Source: Methylophilus sp. (GTDB taxonomy: Bacteria > Pseudomonadota > Gammaproteobacteria > Burkholderiales > Methylophilaceae). Taken from it: a stretch of 6,999 nucleotides of DNA. How positions within the stretch are numbered: the first letter of the stretch is position 1; each line of letters opens with the position of its first letter. The notes beneath the pieces are model-generated. The model was not told the origin of the DNA and ran no database searches. It saw nothing but the letters and a program-made list of their open reading frames with translations. The position numbers were made by a program, and so were the translations under genes. Shown one piece after another: positions 1-6,999 of this stretch. The DNA lies in NCBI GenBank assembly GCA_027489475.1, contig JAIXZQ010000006.1, positions 1 to 6,999 on the forward strand, written 5' to 3'.

Positions 1-891
1 GACCATATTGTGGCCTCACGTAGCATCTTTGGCACCACCGTGCAGTTGTTCACCAATATACTCAAGCGCTGGGGTTTGGAGGTCACACTGGTCTCTTTGA
101 CCGACCTTGAAGCCGGGCGTGGCGCCATGCAGCCAAATACCAAATTGCTTTTTGCCGAAACGCCTTCCAACCCTTTGACTGAAGTCGGTGATATTCGCGC
201 CTTGGCAGAAATCGCCCACGCTGGCGGTGCATTGTTGGTCATCGACAATTGCTTTTGTACACCCGCGCTGCAACGTCCCTTGTTACTGGGGGCTGACCTG
301 ATTATCCATTCTGCAACCAAATATATTGATGGTCAGGGTCGGGTGCTCGGCGGGGCGGTGTTGGGCAGCAAGGCGCATATGGAGCCGGTTTATGGCTTTT
401 TGCGTACCGCAGGCGTGACCATGAGTGCCTTTAATGCGTGGGTATTTGTCAAAGGGCTAGAAACCCTGCAAGTGCGTATGGAGGCCCATGCTGCACGCGC
501 CTTCGCCCTTGCGCAATGGCTGGAGCAGCAACCGGGCGTCACACGCGTGTACTATCCCGGTTTGCCATCGCATCCGCAATATGCGCTCGCGCAATCGCAG
601 CAACGGCTCGGCGGTGGTATCGTTAGCTTTGAAGTCAAGCCACGTGCCGGGCAAGCTGCGCAAGAAGCCGCTTGGGCATTGATTGATGCCACCAAGTTGA
701 TTTCAATTACGGCCAATTTGGGCGATGCCAAATCCACCATTACGCACCCAGCCACCACCACCCATAGCCGGGTGACGCCAGAGGCCAGAGCGGCTGCTGG
801 CATACGGGATAACCTGGTACGTATTGCGGTAGGCCTAGAGCATGTCGAGGATTTAAAAGCCGATTTAGCGCTGTTGTCGCAGCCAGTTTAG
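1..891 (+). CDS. metZ: O-succinylhomoserine sulfhydrylase MetZ (5'-truncated by window edge)
   Basis: This PLP enzyme of the Cys/Met-metabolism family (fold type I) makes homocysteine from O-succinylhomoserine and sulfide in the cytoplasm, the direct-sulfhydrylation route to methionine. The frame is open from base 1 and the first residues (DHIVASRSIFGTT) match an internal MetZ segment, so the GTG at 10 is not the start. About 100 N-terminal residues are missing from a family length near 400; 296 are visible. In visible-residue numbering, D82 in IDNCFCTP should contact the PLP ring nitrogen, K107 in SATKYIDGQG (codon 319-321) forms the Schiff base, and R274 in LVRIAVGLE near the C-terminus should bind the substrate carboxylate. 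The IDGQGR, FLRTAG and ITHPATTTH wording favours MetZ over MetB or MetC; MetY is a less likely alternative. An intrinsic terminator follows the stop, so it appears transcriptionally separate from gyrA. In related bacteria purF often lies upstream, outside this window. Confidence 0.93.
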   Translation, partial: DHIVASRSIFGTTVQLFTNILKRWGLEVTLVSLTDLEAGRGAMQPNTKLLFAETPSNPLTEVGDIRALAEIAHAGGALLVIDNCFCTPALQRPLLLGADLIIHSATKYIDGQGRVLGGAVLGSKAHMEPVYGFLRTAGVTMSAFNAWVFVKGLETLQVRMEAHAARAFALAQWLEQQPGVTRVYYPGLPSHPQYALAQSQQRLGGGIVSFEVKPRAGQAAQEAAWALIDATKLISITANLGDAKSTITHPATTTHSRVTPEARAAAGIRDNLVRIAVGLEHVEDLKADLALLSQPV

Positions 892-933
892 GGCTTCTTG
901 AGTAACAAGTCCGTGATTCCGCGCAATCGCATC

Positions 934-959
934 AAGGCAGCCTGTAGGCTGCCTTTTTT
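934..959 (+). terminator. Rho-independent terminator after metZ
   Basis: A perfect 9-bp stem (934-942 AAGGCAGCC pairing with 947-955 GGCTGCCTT) closes a TGTA tetraloop at 943-946 and runs into a T tract (954-959). It lies 42 bp after the metZ stop and about 125 bp before gyrA, so it should end the metZ transcript and insulate gyrA. The strand is inferred from the T run on the + strand; there is no matching A tract on the 5' side beyond two bases, so bidirectional function is less likely. Confidence 0.92.
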
Positions 960-1038
960 ATTGGCTGGTAGACGGTCATACTAAGGCCGTGGTTAAGCCA
1001 TTGCCATGCTGATTTTATCTGCGGGATGGCCGTGAATA

Positions 1039-1047
1039 TGCTAAAAT
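1039..1047 (+). promoter_or_regulatory. Putative extended -10 promoter for the gyrA operon
   Basis: TG at 1039-1040, one spacer base, then TAAAAT at 1042-1047 (five of six matches to TATAAT) forms an extended -10 element. Transcription would start around 1053-1055, giving a leader of about 30 nt before the gyrA ATG at 1083. The -35 region at the right distance (around 1018-1025) matches the consensus poorly, which an extended -10 can compensate for. This is the best candidate in the 123 bp between the metZ terminator and gyrA, but it is a motif match only. Confidence 0.45.
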
Positions 1048-1061
1048 TATTAGATAATTTT
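1043..1061. repeat. Perfect 8-bp AT-only inverted repeat over the gyrA promoter
   Basis: AAAATTAT (1043-1050) and ATAATTTT (1054-1061) are exact reverse complements around a TAG spacer. The repeat covers most of the putative -10 hexamer and the expected start site. GATAATTT at 1053-1060 also recurs directly at 1066-1073. It could be an operator half-site pair, an easily melted region at a supercoiling-sensitive promoter, or chance in AT-rich DNA; the sequence does not decide. Confidence 0.6.
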
Positions 1062-1082
1062 TAACGATAATTTGGGTCTAGA

Positions 1083-3647
1083 ATGAGTCAGTCTCCCGAT
1101 CAGTTTGCCAAAGAAACGCTCCCCATTAGTTTAGAAGACGAAATGCGCCGCAGTTACCTCGATTACGCCATGAGCGTTATTGTAGGTCGTGCATTGCCAG
1201 ACGTGCGTGATGGCCTTAAACCCGTGCACAGACGCGTGTTGTTTGCGATGCATGAGTTGTCCAACGACTATAATAAGCCCTATAAAAAATCTGCACGTAT
1301 TGTCGGTGACGTGATCGGTAAATATCACCCGCATGGCGATACCGCGGTGTATGACACTATCGTGCGTATGGCACAGGATTTTTCATTACGCTATATGCTG
1401 GTAGATGGTCAGGGAAACTTTGGTTCGGTGGACGGCGATAACGCGGCGGCCATGCGGTATACCGAAATCCGCATGTCTAAAATTGCCCATGAATTGCTGG
1501 CTGACATCGAAAAAGACACCGTGGACTTTGGCCCCAACTATGACGGCAGTGAGCAAGAGCCGTTGATTATGCCGACCCGGATTCCTAATCTGCTGATTAA
1601 CGGCAGCTCAGGCATTGCGGTGGGAATGGCGACCAATATTCCGCCACATAACCTCAATGAAGTATTGAACGCCTGTTTTGCGGTGCTTAAGAACCCAGAC
1701 ATCAGCGTTGACGAATTGATTGAGCTGATTCCAGCGCCAGATTTTCCAACCGCCGGTATTATCTATGGCACCGCGGGCGTGAAAGAGGGCTATCGCACAG
1801 GCCGTGGACGCGTGGTTATGCGCGGGCGTACCCACTTTGAAGACCTCGATAAAGGGGGGCGCCAGTCCATCATCATCGACGAGCTGCCTTATCAGGTCAA
1901 CAAAAAATCCCTGATTGAAAAAATTGCCGAGCTGGTCAACGAGAAAAAAATCGAGGGCATTTCTGATTTGCGTGATGAATCAGACAAGTCTGGCATGCGG
2001 GTAGTGATAGAGCTCAAGCGCGGTGAAGTGCCTGAGGTAATTCTTAATAATCTCTATAAGCAAACCCAGCTGCAAGATACGTTTGGGATGAATATGGTGG
2101 CCTTGATGGACGGCCAGCCACGCTTACTCAACCTCAAGCAGATGTTAGAAGCCTTCTTGCGCCATCGTCGCGAGGTGGTGACCCGCCGAACTGTGTTTGA
2201 GCTGCGCAAAGCGCGTGACCGCGGCCATGTGTTAGAAGGTCTGGCCGTTGCTTTGGCCAATGTGGATGAGATGATTGCCATCATCAAGGCCGCCCCGACG
2301 CCACCAGAAGCGAAAAAAGAATTGATGGCGCGCAGCTGGCATTCGCCAGTGGTTGAAGAAATGCTCAAGCGGGCAGCCATGGAGGCTTCGCGTCCGGAGG
2401 GGCTCTCAGTAGATTTTGGCATGACCCCGCAAGGCTACAAGCTGTCTGACGTACAGGCGCAAGAGATTTTGCAAATGCGCTTGCAACGTCTGACTGGTTT
2501 GGAACAAGACAAAATTGTTACAGAATACAAAGAAGTCATGGATTTAATTGCGGACTTGCTGGATATTTTGGCGAAGCCAGAGCGTGTCACGGCCATTATT
2601 GTCGATGAACTTAACGAGATTCAAAAACAGTTTGGTGACAAGCGTCGCTCAGAAATCGAACAAAACACGCAAGACTTGTCGCTTGAAGACCTGATTACGC
2701 CACAAGATGTCGTCGTGACCTTGTCGCATTCTGGCTATGTGAAGTCGCAACCGCTGGATGAATACCGCGCGCAAAAACGCGGTGGCCGCGGCAAACAAGC
2801 GGCTGCAACCAAAGAAGATGACTTTATCGATAAGATGTTTGTGGCTAACACGCATGACTACATTTTGTGTTTCAGTAGCCGCGGTCGTGTCTATTGGCTC
2901 AAAGTCTATGAAGTGCCGCAGGGCAGTCGCGTGAGCCGTGGCAAGCCGATTGTGAACTTGTTCCCGCTAGAAGAAGGCGAGAAAATCAATGCCATCCTGC
3001 CCGTGAAAGAGTTTGACGAGCAGCATTTTGTGTTTATGGCCACGGCCATGGGCACAGTGAAGAAAACCGCGCTCAATGAGTTTGCCAACCCACGTAAGTC
3101 AGGCATTATCGCGATTAATTTAGATGATGGTGATTATTTGATTGGCGCAGAAGTCACCAATGGTCAAAATGACATTGTGCTGGTCTCCAATGGCGGTAAA
3201 GCGGTCTGGTTTACTGAAGGCGATGTGCGACCCATGGGACGCGCTACCCGCGGTGTGCGCGGCATGAAGCTGGCAGCCAAGCAGCAAGTACTCTCGTTAC
3301 TAATCGCAGAAAATGAACAACAATCGGTATTGGTCGCCACCGAGAACGGCTATGGTAAACGCACCGTGTTGTCTGAGTTCCGCCATTCTGGCCGCGGTAC
3401 ACAAGGCGTAAAAGCGATTGCGATCAGTGAGCGTAATGGCTTGGCCATTGCCGCCAAGTTGGTGACCGCCGAAGATGAAATCATGCTGATTACCACCGGT
3501 GGGGTGTTGATTAGAACCCGTGTCAAAGAAATTCGTGATATGGGTCGTGCCGCACAGGGTGTGACCTTGATTAATCTGGGTGAGGGTGAAAAGCTCTCCG
3601 GCCTAGAAAAAATCGTAGAAACGGATGACGACCCTGAGGAAGCATAA
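1083..3647 (+). CDS. gyrA: DNA gyrase subunit A
   Basis: GyrA is the DNA breakage-reunion and wrapping subunit of gyrase (A2B2 with GyrB), which introduces negative supercoils using ATP. The protein is complete at 854 residues (E. coli 875). The N-terminal domain holds the catalytic tyrosine Y126 in AAMRYTEIR (codon 1458-1460; E. coli Y122) preceded by R125, and the intercalating isoleucine I178 in [11 protein letters not shown]. The quinolone-resistance region reads [10 protein letters not shown], with T87 and D91 matching E. coli S83 and D87. The coiled-coil tower/gate region spans roughly 365-500. The C-terminal beta-pinwheel starts near 540 and carries the GyrA box QKRGGRG at 564-570, which separates gyrase from topoisomerase IV ParC. 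The tail is acidic (846-854, six of nine residues D or E). ATG 1083 places the conserved [20 protein letters not shown] block at the usual distance from the N-terminus, although the upstream TTTGGGTCTAGA is a poor ribosome-binding site. It appears to be the first gene of the operon. Confidence 0.98.
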   Translation: MSQSPDQFAKETLPISLEDEMRRSYLDYAMSVIVGRALPDVRDGLKPVHRRVLFAMHELSNDYNKPYKKSARIVGDVIGKYHPHGDTAVYDTIVRMAQDFSLRYMLVDGQGNFGSVDGDNAAAMRYTEIRMSKIAHELLADIEKDTVDFGPNYDGSEQEPLIMPTRIPNLLINGSSGIAVGMATNIPPHNLNEVLNACFAVLKNPDISVDELIELIPAPDFPTAGIIYGTAGVKEGYRTGRGRVVMRGRTHFEDLDKGGRQSIIIDELPYQVNKKSLIEKIAELVNEKKIEGISDLRDESDKSGMRVVIELKRGEVPEVILNNLYKQTQLQDTFGMNMVALMDGQPRLLNLKQMLEAFLRHRREVVTRRTVFELRKARDRGHVLEGLAVALANVDEMIAIIKAAPTPPEAKKELMARSWHSPVVEEMLKRAAMEASRPEGLSVDFGMTPQGYKLSDVQAQEILQMRLQRLTGLEQDKIVTEYKEVMDLIADLLDILAKPERVTAIIVDELNEIQKQFGDKRRSEIEQNTQDLSLEDLITPQDVVVTLSHSGYVKSQPLDEYRAQKRGGRGKQAAATKEDDFIDKMFVANTHDYILCFSSRGRVYWLKVYEVPQGSRVSRGKPIVNLFPLEEGEKINAILPVKEFDEQHFVFMATAMGTVKKTALNEFANPRKSGIIAINLDDGDYLIGAEVTNGQNDIVLVSNGGKAVWFTEGDVRPMGRATRGVRGMKLAAKQQVLSLLIAENEQQSVLVATENGYGKRTVLSEFRHSGRGTQGVKAIAISERNGLAIAAKLVTAEDEIMLITTGGVLIRTRVKEIRDMGRAAQGVTLINLGEGEKLSGLEKIVETDDDPEEA

Positions 3648-3658
3648 GCGAAGCGCAC

Positions 3659-4738
3659 ATGACACAGATTTATAATTTTTCTGCGGGTCCAGCCGTATTA
3701 CCCAAAGCGGTGTTGCAACGCGCACAGGCGGAGATGCTAGATTGGCATGGCAGCGGCATGAGCGTGATGGAAATGTCACATCGTGGCAAAGAATTTACCG
3801 CCATCCTCGAAAAAACCGAAGCCGATTTTCGTCAGTTGTTAGCGATTCCTGCCAACTATAAAGTGCTGTTTTTGCAAGGCGGTGCGATTGCCGAAAATGC
3901 CATGATTCCGCTGAACCTCTTGCAAGGCAAGGCGGCAGATTATGTGGTCACAGGTGCCTGGAGTAAGCGCAGTGTAGACGATGCACGCGCATACGGTGAC
4001 ATCCGGGTGGCAGCTAATGCAGAATCCTCAGGCTTTACCCATGTGCCCGCGTTTGCTGACTGGCAATTAAACCCAGATGCTGCCTATGTGCATTATTGCA
4101 CCAACGAGACCATTAACGGTGTCGAGTTTGTCGACGTACCAGATACCCATGGTGTGCCTATTGTGGCCGATATGTCGTCGCATATCTTGTCACGCCCTAT
4201 TGATGTTTCACGCTATGGCGTCATTTATGGCGGGGCACAAAAAAATATTGGTCCAGCTGGCTTGTGTTTAGTCATCGTGCGCGAAGACCTATTAGAGCGC
4301 GCATCACCGTTAACGCCCGCTGTGTTTCATTGGAAAACTCAGGCTGAACACCAAAGCATGATTAATACGCCACCAACCTACAGCATTTATATTGCTGGAT
4401 TGGTGTTCGAGTGGCTATTGGCGCAAGGCGGTGTGGCGGCCATAGAGCAGGTGAATATCGCTAAAGCCACATTGTTGTATGACTATCTGGATCAAACCGA
4501 TTTTTATTACAATCCGATTGAACCCGCGTATCGTTCACGCATGAATATTCCGTTTAGATTACGCGACGAATCCCTGAATGACGCCTTTTTAAAAGCTGCC
4601 GAGGCACGCGGCTTGTTACAGTTAAAAGGCCATCGCTCAGTGGGTGGCATGCGCGCCAGCCTTTACAATGCCATGCCTATCGAAGGCGTACAGGCCTTGG
4701 TAAACTTTATGCAAGATTTTGCTAATAAAAACCAATAA
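3659..4738 (+). CDS. serC: Phosphoserine / phosphohydroxythreonine aminotransferase SerC
   Basis: SerC is a cytoplasmic class-V PLP aminotransferase. It converts 3-phosphohydroxypyruvate plus glutamate to O-phosphoserine (serine synthesis) and 3-hydroxy-2-oxo-4-phosphobutanoate to 4-phosphohydroxythreonine (pyridoxal phosphate synthesis). The 359 residues match the family (E. coli 362) with both ends intact. The opening [10 protein letters not shown] is the family signature; H41 and R42 in MSHRGKEF are expected to contact substrate phosphate. The Schiff-base lysine is K195 in [11 protein letters not shown] (codon 4241-4243), and the C-terminal [16 protein letters not shown] block carries the conserved substrate-binding arginine region. 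The ATG lies 11 bp after the gyrA stop. Only a weak purine stretch (GAAG at 3650-3653) precedes it; the better GAGGA at 3636-3640 is too distant, so translational coupling to gyrA is plausible. This position after gyrA is typical of the gyrA-serC-pheA-hisC supraoperon. Confidence 0.97.
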   Translation: MTQIYNFSAGPAVLPKAVLQRAQAEMLDWHGSGMSVMEMSHRGKEFTAILEKTEADFRQLLAIPANYKVLFLQGGAIAENAMIPLNLLQGKAADYVVTGAWSKRSVDDARAYGDIRVAANAESSGFTHVPAFADWQLNPDAAYVHYCTNETINGVEFVDVPDTHGVPIVADMSSHILSRPIDVSRYGVIYGGAQKNIGPAGLCLVIVREDLLERASPLTPAVFHWKTQAEHQSMINTPPTYSIYIAGLVFEWLLAQGGVAAIEQVNIAKATLLYDYLDQTDFYYNPIEPAYRSRMNIPFRLRDESLNDAFLKAAEARGLLQLKGHRSVGGMRASLYNAMPIEGVQALVNFMQDFANKNQ

Positions 4739-4744
4739 ATAACT

Positions 4745-4760
4745 TTAATTTATTAATTTA
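4745..4760 (+). repeat. Perfect tandem 8-mer before the pheA start codon
   Basis: TTAATTTA occurs twice back to back (4745-4752 and 4753-4760), ending two bases before the pheA ATG at 4762. The whole serC-pheA gap (4739-4761) has a single G/C base, so the place where a ribosome-binding site should lie is pure A/T. It may serve as an unstructured S1-binding enhancer, or be a replication-slippage duplication. Confidence 0.75.
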
Positions 4761-4761
4761 A

Positions 4762-5844
4762 ATGTCTGATTTATTAAAACAATTTAGAGATAAAATTGAT
4801 GCGATAGACACGCAGATTTTGACTTTGGTCAATCAGCGTGCGGCGTTGGCGCGCGAAATTGGACATCTAAAAGACGACGGCGTGATTTACCGCCCTGAAC
4901 GCGAAGCGCAAGTGATTAGACGCTTGCAAGCAGAAAACACAGGGCCGTTGTCTGCCGAGGCGGTCAGTCATTTATTTCGCGCCGTGATGTCAAATTGCCG
5001 TGCATTAGAAAAAGAGTTGTCGATTGCTTTTTTAGGTCCTTTAGGTACTTATAGCGAAGAGGCGGCACTCAAACAGTTTGGTGAAGGCCGACAAGCGGTG
5101 GTCTGTAGCAGCATCGATGAAGTGTTTCGCACCGTTGAGGCGGGTCAGGCGGATTATGGCGTGGTGCCGGTGGAAAACTCGACTGAAGGCGCTGTGGGCA
5201 TTACGCTGGATTTATTGCTCGCCAGTCCATTACAAGTCGTCGGTGAGGTGACCTTGCCCGTGCACCATTGCTTACTGTCTGCTCAGCAAGACCTGCAACA
5301 AATCACCCATGTGTTTTCGCATGCACAATCACTTTCGCAGTGCCATGAATGGCTAAACAAAGTGCTCCCGGCCGCAGAGCGCGAAGCAGTGACCAGTAAT
5401 GCGCGTGCAGCACAAATGATTCATGAACTGGTGGCCAGTCAAGGCACCTTTGCCGCAGCGATTGCCAGCAAACGCGCCGCAGAGCTGTTTAACTTGCATG
5501 TGCTTGCCGAAAATATTGAAGATGATCCCAAAAATACCACGCGCTTTTTGGTGCTTGGCAATCACACGGTCGCCCCTTCTGGCCAAGACAAAACTTCTCT
5601 AGTCATGAGTGCCCACAACAAACCGGGGGCGATGTTGCAATTGTTGGAGCCATTGTCACGTCATGGCGTCAGTATGACCAAGCTGGAATCCCGCCCGTCT
5701 AAACAAAACCTGTGGAACTATGTGTTTTTTGTTGACATCGAAGGGCATCAACAGCAGCCTGCGGTGCAAGCCGCCTTGCAAGAGTTGTCTGAGCGCGCCA
5801 CTTTTCTTAAAGTGCTCGGTTCGTATCCAACCGCCATCATTTGA
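4762..5844 (+). CDS. pheA: Bifunctional chorismate mutase / prephenate dehydratase (P-protein)
   Basis: The enzyme catalyses two cytoplasmic steps of phenylalanine synthesis: chorismate to prephenate, then prephenate to phenylpyruvate. The 360 residues contain three parts. An AroQ chorismate mutase covers about 1-85, with R9, R26, K37, R47 and E48 in the expected helical active-site positions (IDAIDTQIL, YRPEREAQV). Prephenate dehydratase covers about 87-265, opening with FLGPLGTYSEEAA, then VPVENSTEG (136-143) and the catalytic NTTRF motif (258-262). A C-terminal ACT domain covers about 277-355, with PGAMLQLL and LESRP (308-312), the two sites tied to phenylalanine binding, so feedback inhibition is probably retained. 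The ATG gives a standard N-terminus; it follows serC by 23 bp and lacks any Shine-Dalgarno sequence. Neither a leader peptide rich in Phe codons nor an attenuator hairpin is visible upstream, unlike enterobacterial pheA. Confidence 0.97.
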   Translation: MSDLLKQFRDKIDAIDTQILTLVNQRAALAREIGHLKDDGVIYRPEREAQVIRRLQAENTGPLSAEAVSHLFRAVMSNCRALEKELSIAFLGPLGTYSEEAALKQFGEGRQAVVCSSIDEVFRTVEAGQADYGVVPVENSTEGAVGITLDLLLASPLQVVGEVTLPVHHCLLSAQQDLQQITHVFSHAQSLSQCHEWLNKVLPAAEREAVTSNARAAQMIHELVASQGTFAAAIASKRAAELFNLHVLAENIEDDPKNTTRFLVLGNHTVAPSGQDKTSLVMSAHNKPGAMLQLLEPLSRHGVSMTKLESRPSKQNLWNYVFFVDIEGHQQQPAVQAALQELSERATFLKVLGSYPTAII

Positions 5845-5873
5845 TTCAACTTTTATCGTTTTTTGACCATACT

Positions 5874-6986
5874 ATGACGTCTGATTTGTCGCTCGCCTCG
5901 CTTGCCCCTGCCTATATTCGCGCCATCGCGCCTTATCAAGGCGGTAAACCTATCAGTGAACTCGCCCGTGAGTTTGGTTTGGATGAAGCTGAAATTGGCA
6001 AACTGGCCTCCAAGGAAAACCCGCTGGGGATGAGTCCTAAAGCGCATGAGGCACTAGAAGCCGCCTTGGCCGACATTGCCCGCTATCCGGATGGCAATAG
6101 TTTTAGTTTGCGTGCTGCCGTCAGTGAAAAGTTTGCTGTGCAGCCTGACCAGATTGTATTTGGTAATGGCTCTAACGACATTTTAGAACTGGCCGCCCGT
6201 GCATTTTTAACTGCGGGTGATGAAGCGATCTATTCGCAACATGCGTTTGCCGTTTATCCATTGGTGACACAAGCGGTTGGCGCGACCGGCGTCGTGGTGC
6301 CTGCGGTGGATTTTGGCCATGATTTAAATGGTTTTTTGGCAGCCATCACGCCCAAAACCAAATTGATTTTTGTGGCCAACCCGAATAACCCAACCGGGAC
6401 ATTACTCAGCAAATCTGCCCTCAAGGCGTTTTTACAGCAAGTGCCCGCGCACGTGTTGGTGGTGCTGGACGAAGCATATGATGAGTATTTATCTGCGGAG
6501 CATACCTCGGAGGCGATTGATTGGCTTCAGCATTTTGATAACTTGATTATCTCGCGCACTTTTTCAAAAGCCTATGGCTTGGCGGGCTTGCGTGTGGGCT
6601 TTGGCCTCATGCATGCGGCGCTGGCAGATTTGATGAACCGCGTGCGTCAGCCGTTTAATGTCAATAGTCTGGCTCAAGTGGCTGCTGTGGCCTCGTTACA
6701 AGATGATGATTTTGTAGCCCGCAGTTATGCGGCCAATCAGGCAGGTATGGCGCAAATGACGCAAGGGCTGACCCGGTTAGGCTTGTCTTATATTCCGTCG
6801 TATGCCAATTTTGTGAGCTTCAAAGTACCAAATGCCGCCGCAGTCAATCAGGCCTTGCTAAAACAAGGGGTGATTGTTAGGCCAGTCGCCAACTATCAAA
6901 TGCCAGACTACCTGCGGGTGAGCATAGGGTTATTTAATGAAAATGCACGTTTTCTACACGTGTTAGAAAAGATTTTACAGCCATGA
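5874..6986 (+). CDS. hisC: Histidinol-phosphate / aromatic aminotransferase, HisC family
   Basis: This class I/II PLP aminotransferase of 370 residues belongs to the HisC family, which interconverts histidinol phosphate and imidazole-acetol phosphate using glutamate/2-oxoglutarate. Visible landmarks are KENPLG (47-52), YPDGN (71-75), GNGSND (97-102), ANPNNPTGT (168-176), DEAYDEY (199-205), the PLP lysine K232 in TFSKAYGLAGLRVGFG (codon 6567-6569), R240, and the substrate-carboxylate R348 in YLRVSIG. The opening SLAPAYIRAIAPYQGGKPISEL is typical of the copy that sits in the gyrA-serC-pheA supraoperon (hisC2, or hisHb in Pseudomonas work). Related enzymes also transaminate phenylpyruvate, 4-hydroxyphenylpyruvate or prephenate, and the neighbours favour an aromatic role here; specificity cannot be read from sequence alone. 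I chose ATG 5874 over TTG 5841: the TTG adds an unconserved 11-residue hydrophobic leader, though it overlaps the pheA stop. Neither start has a Shine-Dalgarno sequence. Confidence 0.93.
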   Translation: MTSDLSLASLAPAYIRAIAPYQGGKPISELAREFGLDEAEIGKLASKENPLGMSPKAHEALEAALADIARYPDGNSFSLRAAVSEKFAVQPDQIVFGNGSNDILELAARAFLTAGDEAIYSQHAFAVYPLVTQAVGATGVVVPAVDFGHDLNGFLAAITPKTKLIFVANPNNPTGTLLSKSALKAFLQQVPAHVLVVLDEAYDEYLSAEHTSEAIDWLQHFDNLIISRTFSKAYGLAGLRVGFGLMHAALADLMNRVRQPFNVNSLAQVAAVASLQDDDFVARSYAANQAGMAQMTQGLTRLGLSYIPSYANFVSFKVPNAAAVNQALLKQGVIVRPVANYQMPDYLRVSIGLFNENARFLHVLEKILQP

Positions 6987-6999
6987 CTGGGTATGAAAA
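6983..6999 (+). CDS. tyrA: Start of the next operon gene, probably prephenate dehydrogenase (3'-truncated)
   Basis: Only five to six codons are inside the window. An ATG at 6983 overlaps the hisC stop as ATGA and reads MTGYE; a second ATG at 6993 in another frame reads MK. Both stay open to the edge. In the supraoperon hisC is normally followed by tyrA, encoding the NAD(P)-dependent prephenate (or arogenate) dehydrogenase of tyrosine synthesis, sometimes fused to aroA. The identity therefore rests on gene order alone. The ATGA overlap makes 6983 the preferred start. Confidence 0.45.

Noticed and set aside
10..12. GTG as the start of the first coding region
   Set aside because: The frame continues upstream to base 1 with residues that fit the middle of MetZ, so this is an internal Val codon of a truncated gene.
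552..803. Minus-strand open frame in metZ
   Set aside because: It is fully opposite conserved MetZ sequence and has no family resemblance.
1001..1006. TTGCCA as the -35 box of the gyrA promoter
   Set aside because: It matches five of six consensus bases, but the DNA 16-18 bp downstream (GGGATGG) has no -10-like sequence, and it is too far from TAAAAT at 1042.
1854..1859. Run of six G residues in gyrA as a frameshift or phase-variation site
   Set aside because: The reading frame continues normally through conserved gyrase sequence on both sides, and the run is too short to suggest programmed slippage.
2054..2422. 122-codon minus-strand open frame inside gyrA
   Set aside because: It lies opposite strongly conserved gyrA coding sequence, its translation has no recognisable domain, and no separate promoter or ribosome-binding site is seen; it is a shadow frame.
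3036..3049. ATGGCC-AC-GGCCAT inverted repeat in gyrA
   Set aside because: It has only a 2-nt loop, lies within conserved codons and has no T tract; it is explained by coding sequence.
3350..3658. 102-codon minus-strand open frame at the end of gyrA
   Set aside because: It is antisense to the conserved gyrase pinwheel, with Ser/Arg/Pro-rich translation typical of a shadow frame.
4239..4245. Run of seven A residues at the SerC active-site lysine
   Set aside because: It simply encodes the conserved Gln-Lys-Asn codons; the frame is intact and no slippage product is indicated.
1..6999. Search for a novel accessory system (CRISPR, defence, mobile element, toxin-antitoxin, riboswitch)
   Set aside because: The window is tightly packed with conserved housekeeping genes on one strand; no spaced repeat arrays, terminal inverted repeats, transposase motifs or composition shift were seen.

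Overview
The window reads as ordinary chromosomal housekeeping DNA from a betaproteobacterium. Protein wording and gene order fit Betaproteobacteria, and the roughly 50% GC with AT-rich gene junctions suggests the Methylophilaceae (Methylophilus-like methylotrophs). The family assignment is inference from general knowledge, because no 16S gene or other taxonomic marker is present. All genes lie on the + strand.

Layout: (1) 1-891 is the C-terminal three quarters of metZ (O-succinylhomoserine sulfhydrylase, methionine synthesis), cut by the window's left edge and followed by a strong intrinsic terminator at 934-959. (2) 960-1082 is a non-coding leader with a probable extended -10 promoter overlapped by a perfect AT-rich inverted repeat. 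(3) 1083-3647 is gyrA (DNA gyrase subunit A). (4) 3659-4738 is serC (phosphoserine/phosphohydroxythreonine aminotransferase). (5) 4762-5844 is pheA (fused chorismate mutase/prephenate dehydratase with an ACT domain). (6) 5874-6986 is hisC (histidinol-phosphate/aromatic aminotransferase family). (7) From 6983 there is a probable start of the next gene, expected from synteny to be tyrA (prephenate dehydrogenase).

How it fits together: gyrA-serC-pheA-hisC-(tyrA) is the front half of the mixed-function 'supraoperon' known from Pseudomonas and many Beta- and Gammaproteobacteria, which usually continues with aroA (called aroF in some work), cmk and rpsA. SerC supplies the serine and pyridoxal phosphate routes. 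PheA turns chorismate into phenylpyruvate. The HisC-family enzyme can transaminate histidinol phosphate and, in related enzymes, aromatic keto acids. TyrA handles the tyrosine branch. Gaps of 11, 23 and 29 bp and a likely 4-bp overlap support co-transcription from a promoter upstream of gyrA.

No mobile element, CRISPR array, tRNA/rRNA gene, toxin-antitoxin pair or defence system was found, and I see no evidence for a previously undescribed system. The unusual points are small-scale: a perfect inverted repeat on the putative gyrA promoter, a perfect tandem 8-mer directly before the pheA start codon, and the lack of recognisable Shine-Dalgarno sequences before the genes of this operon.
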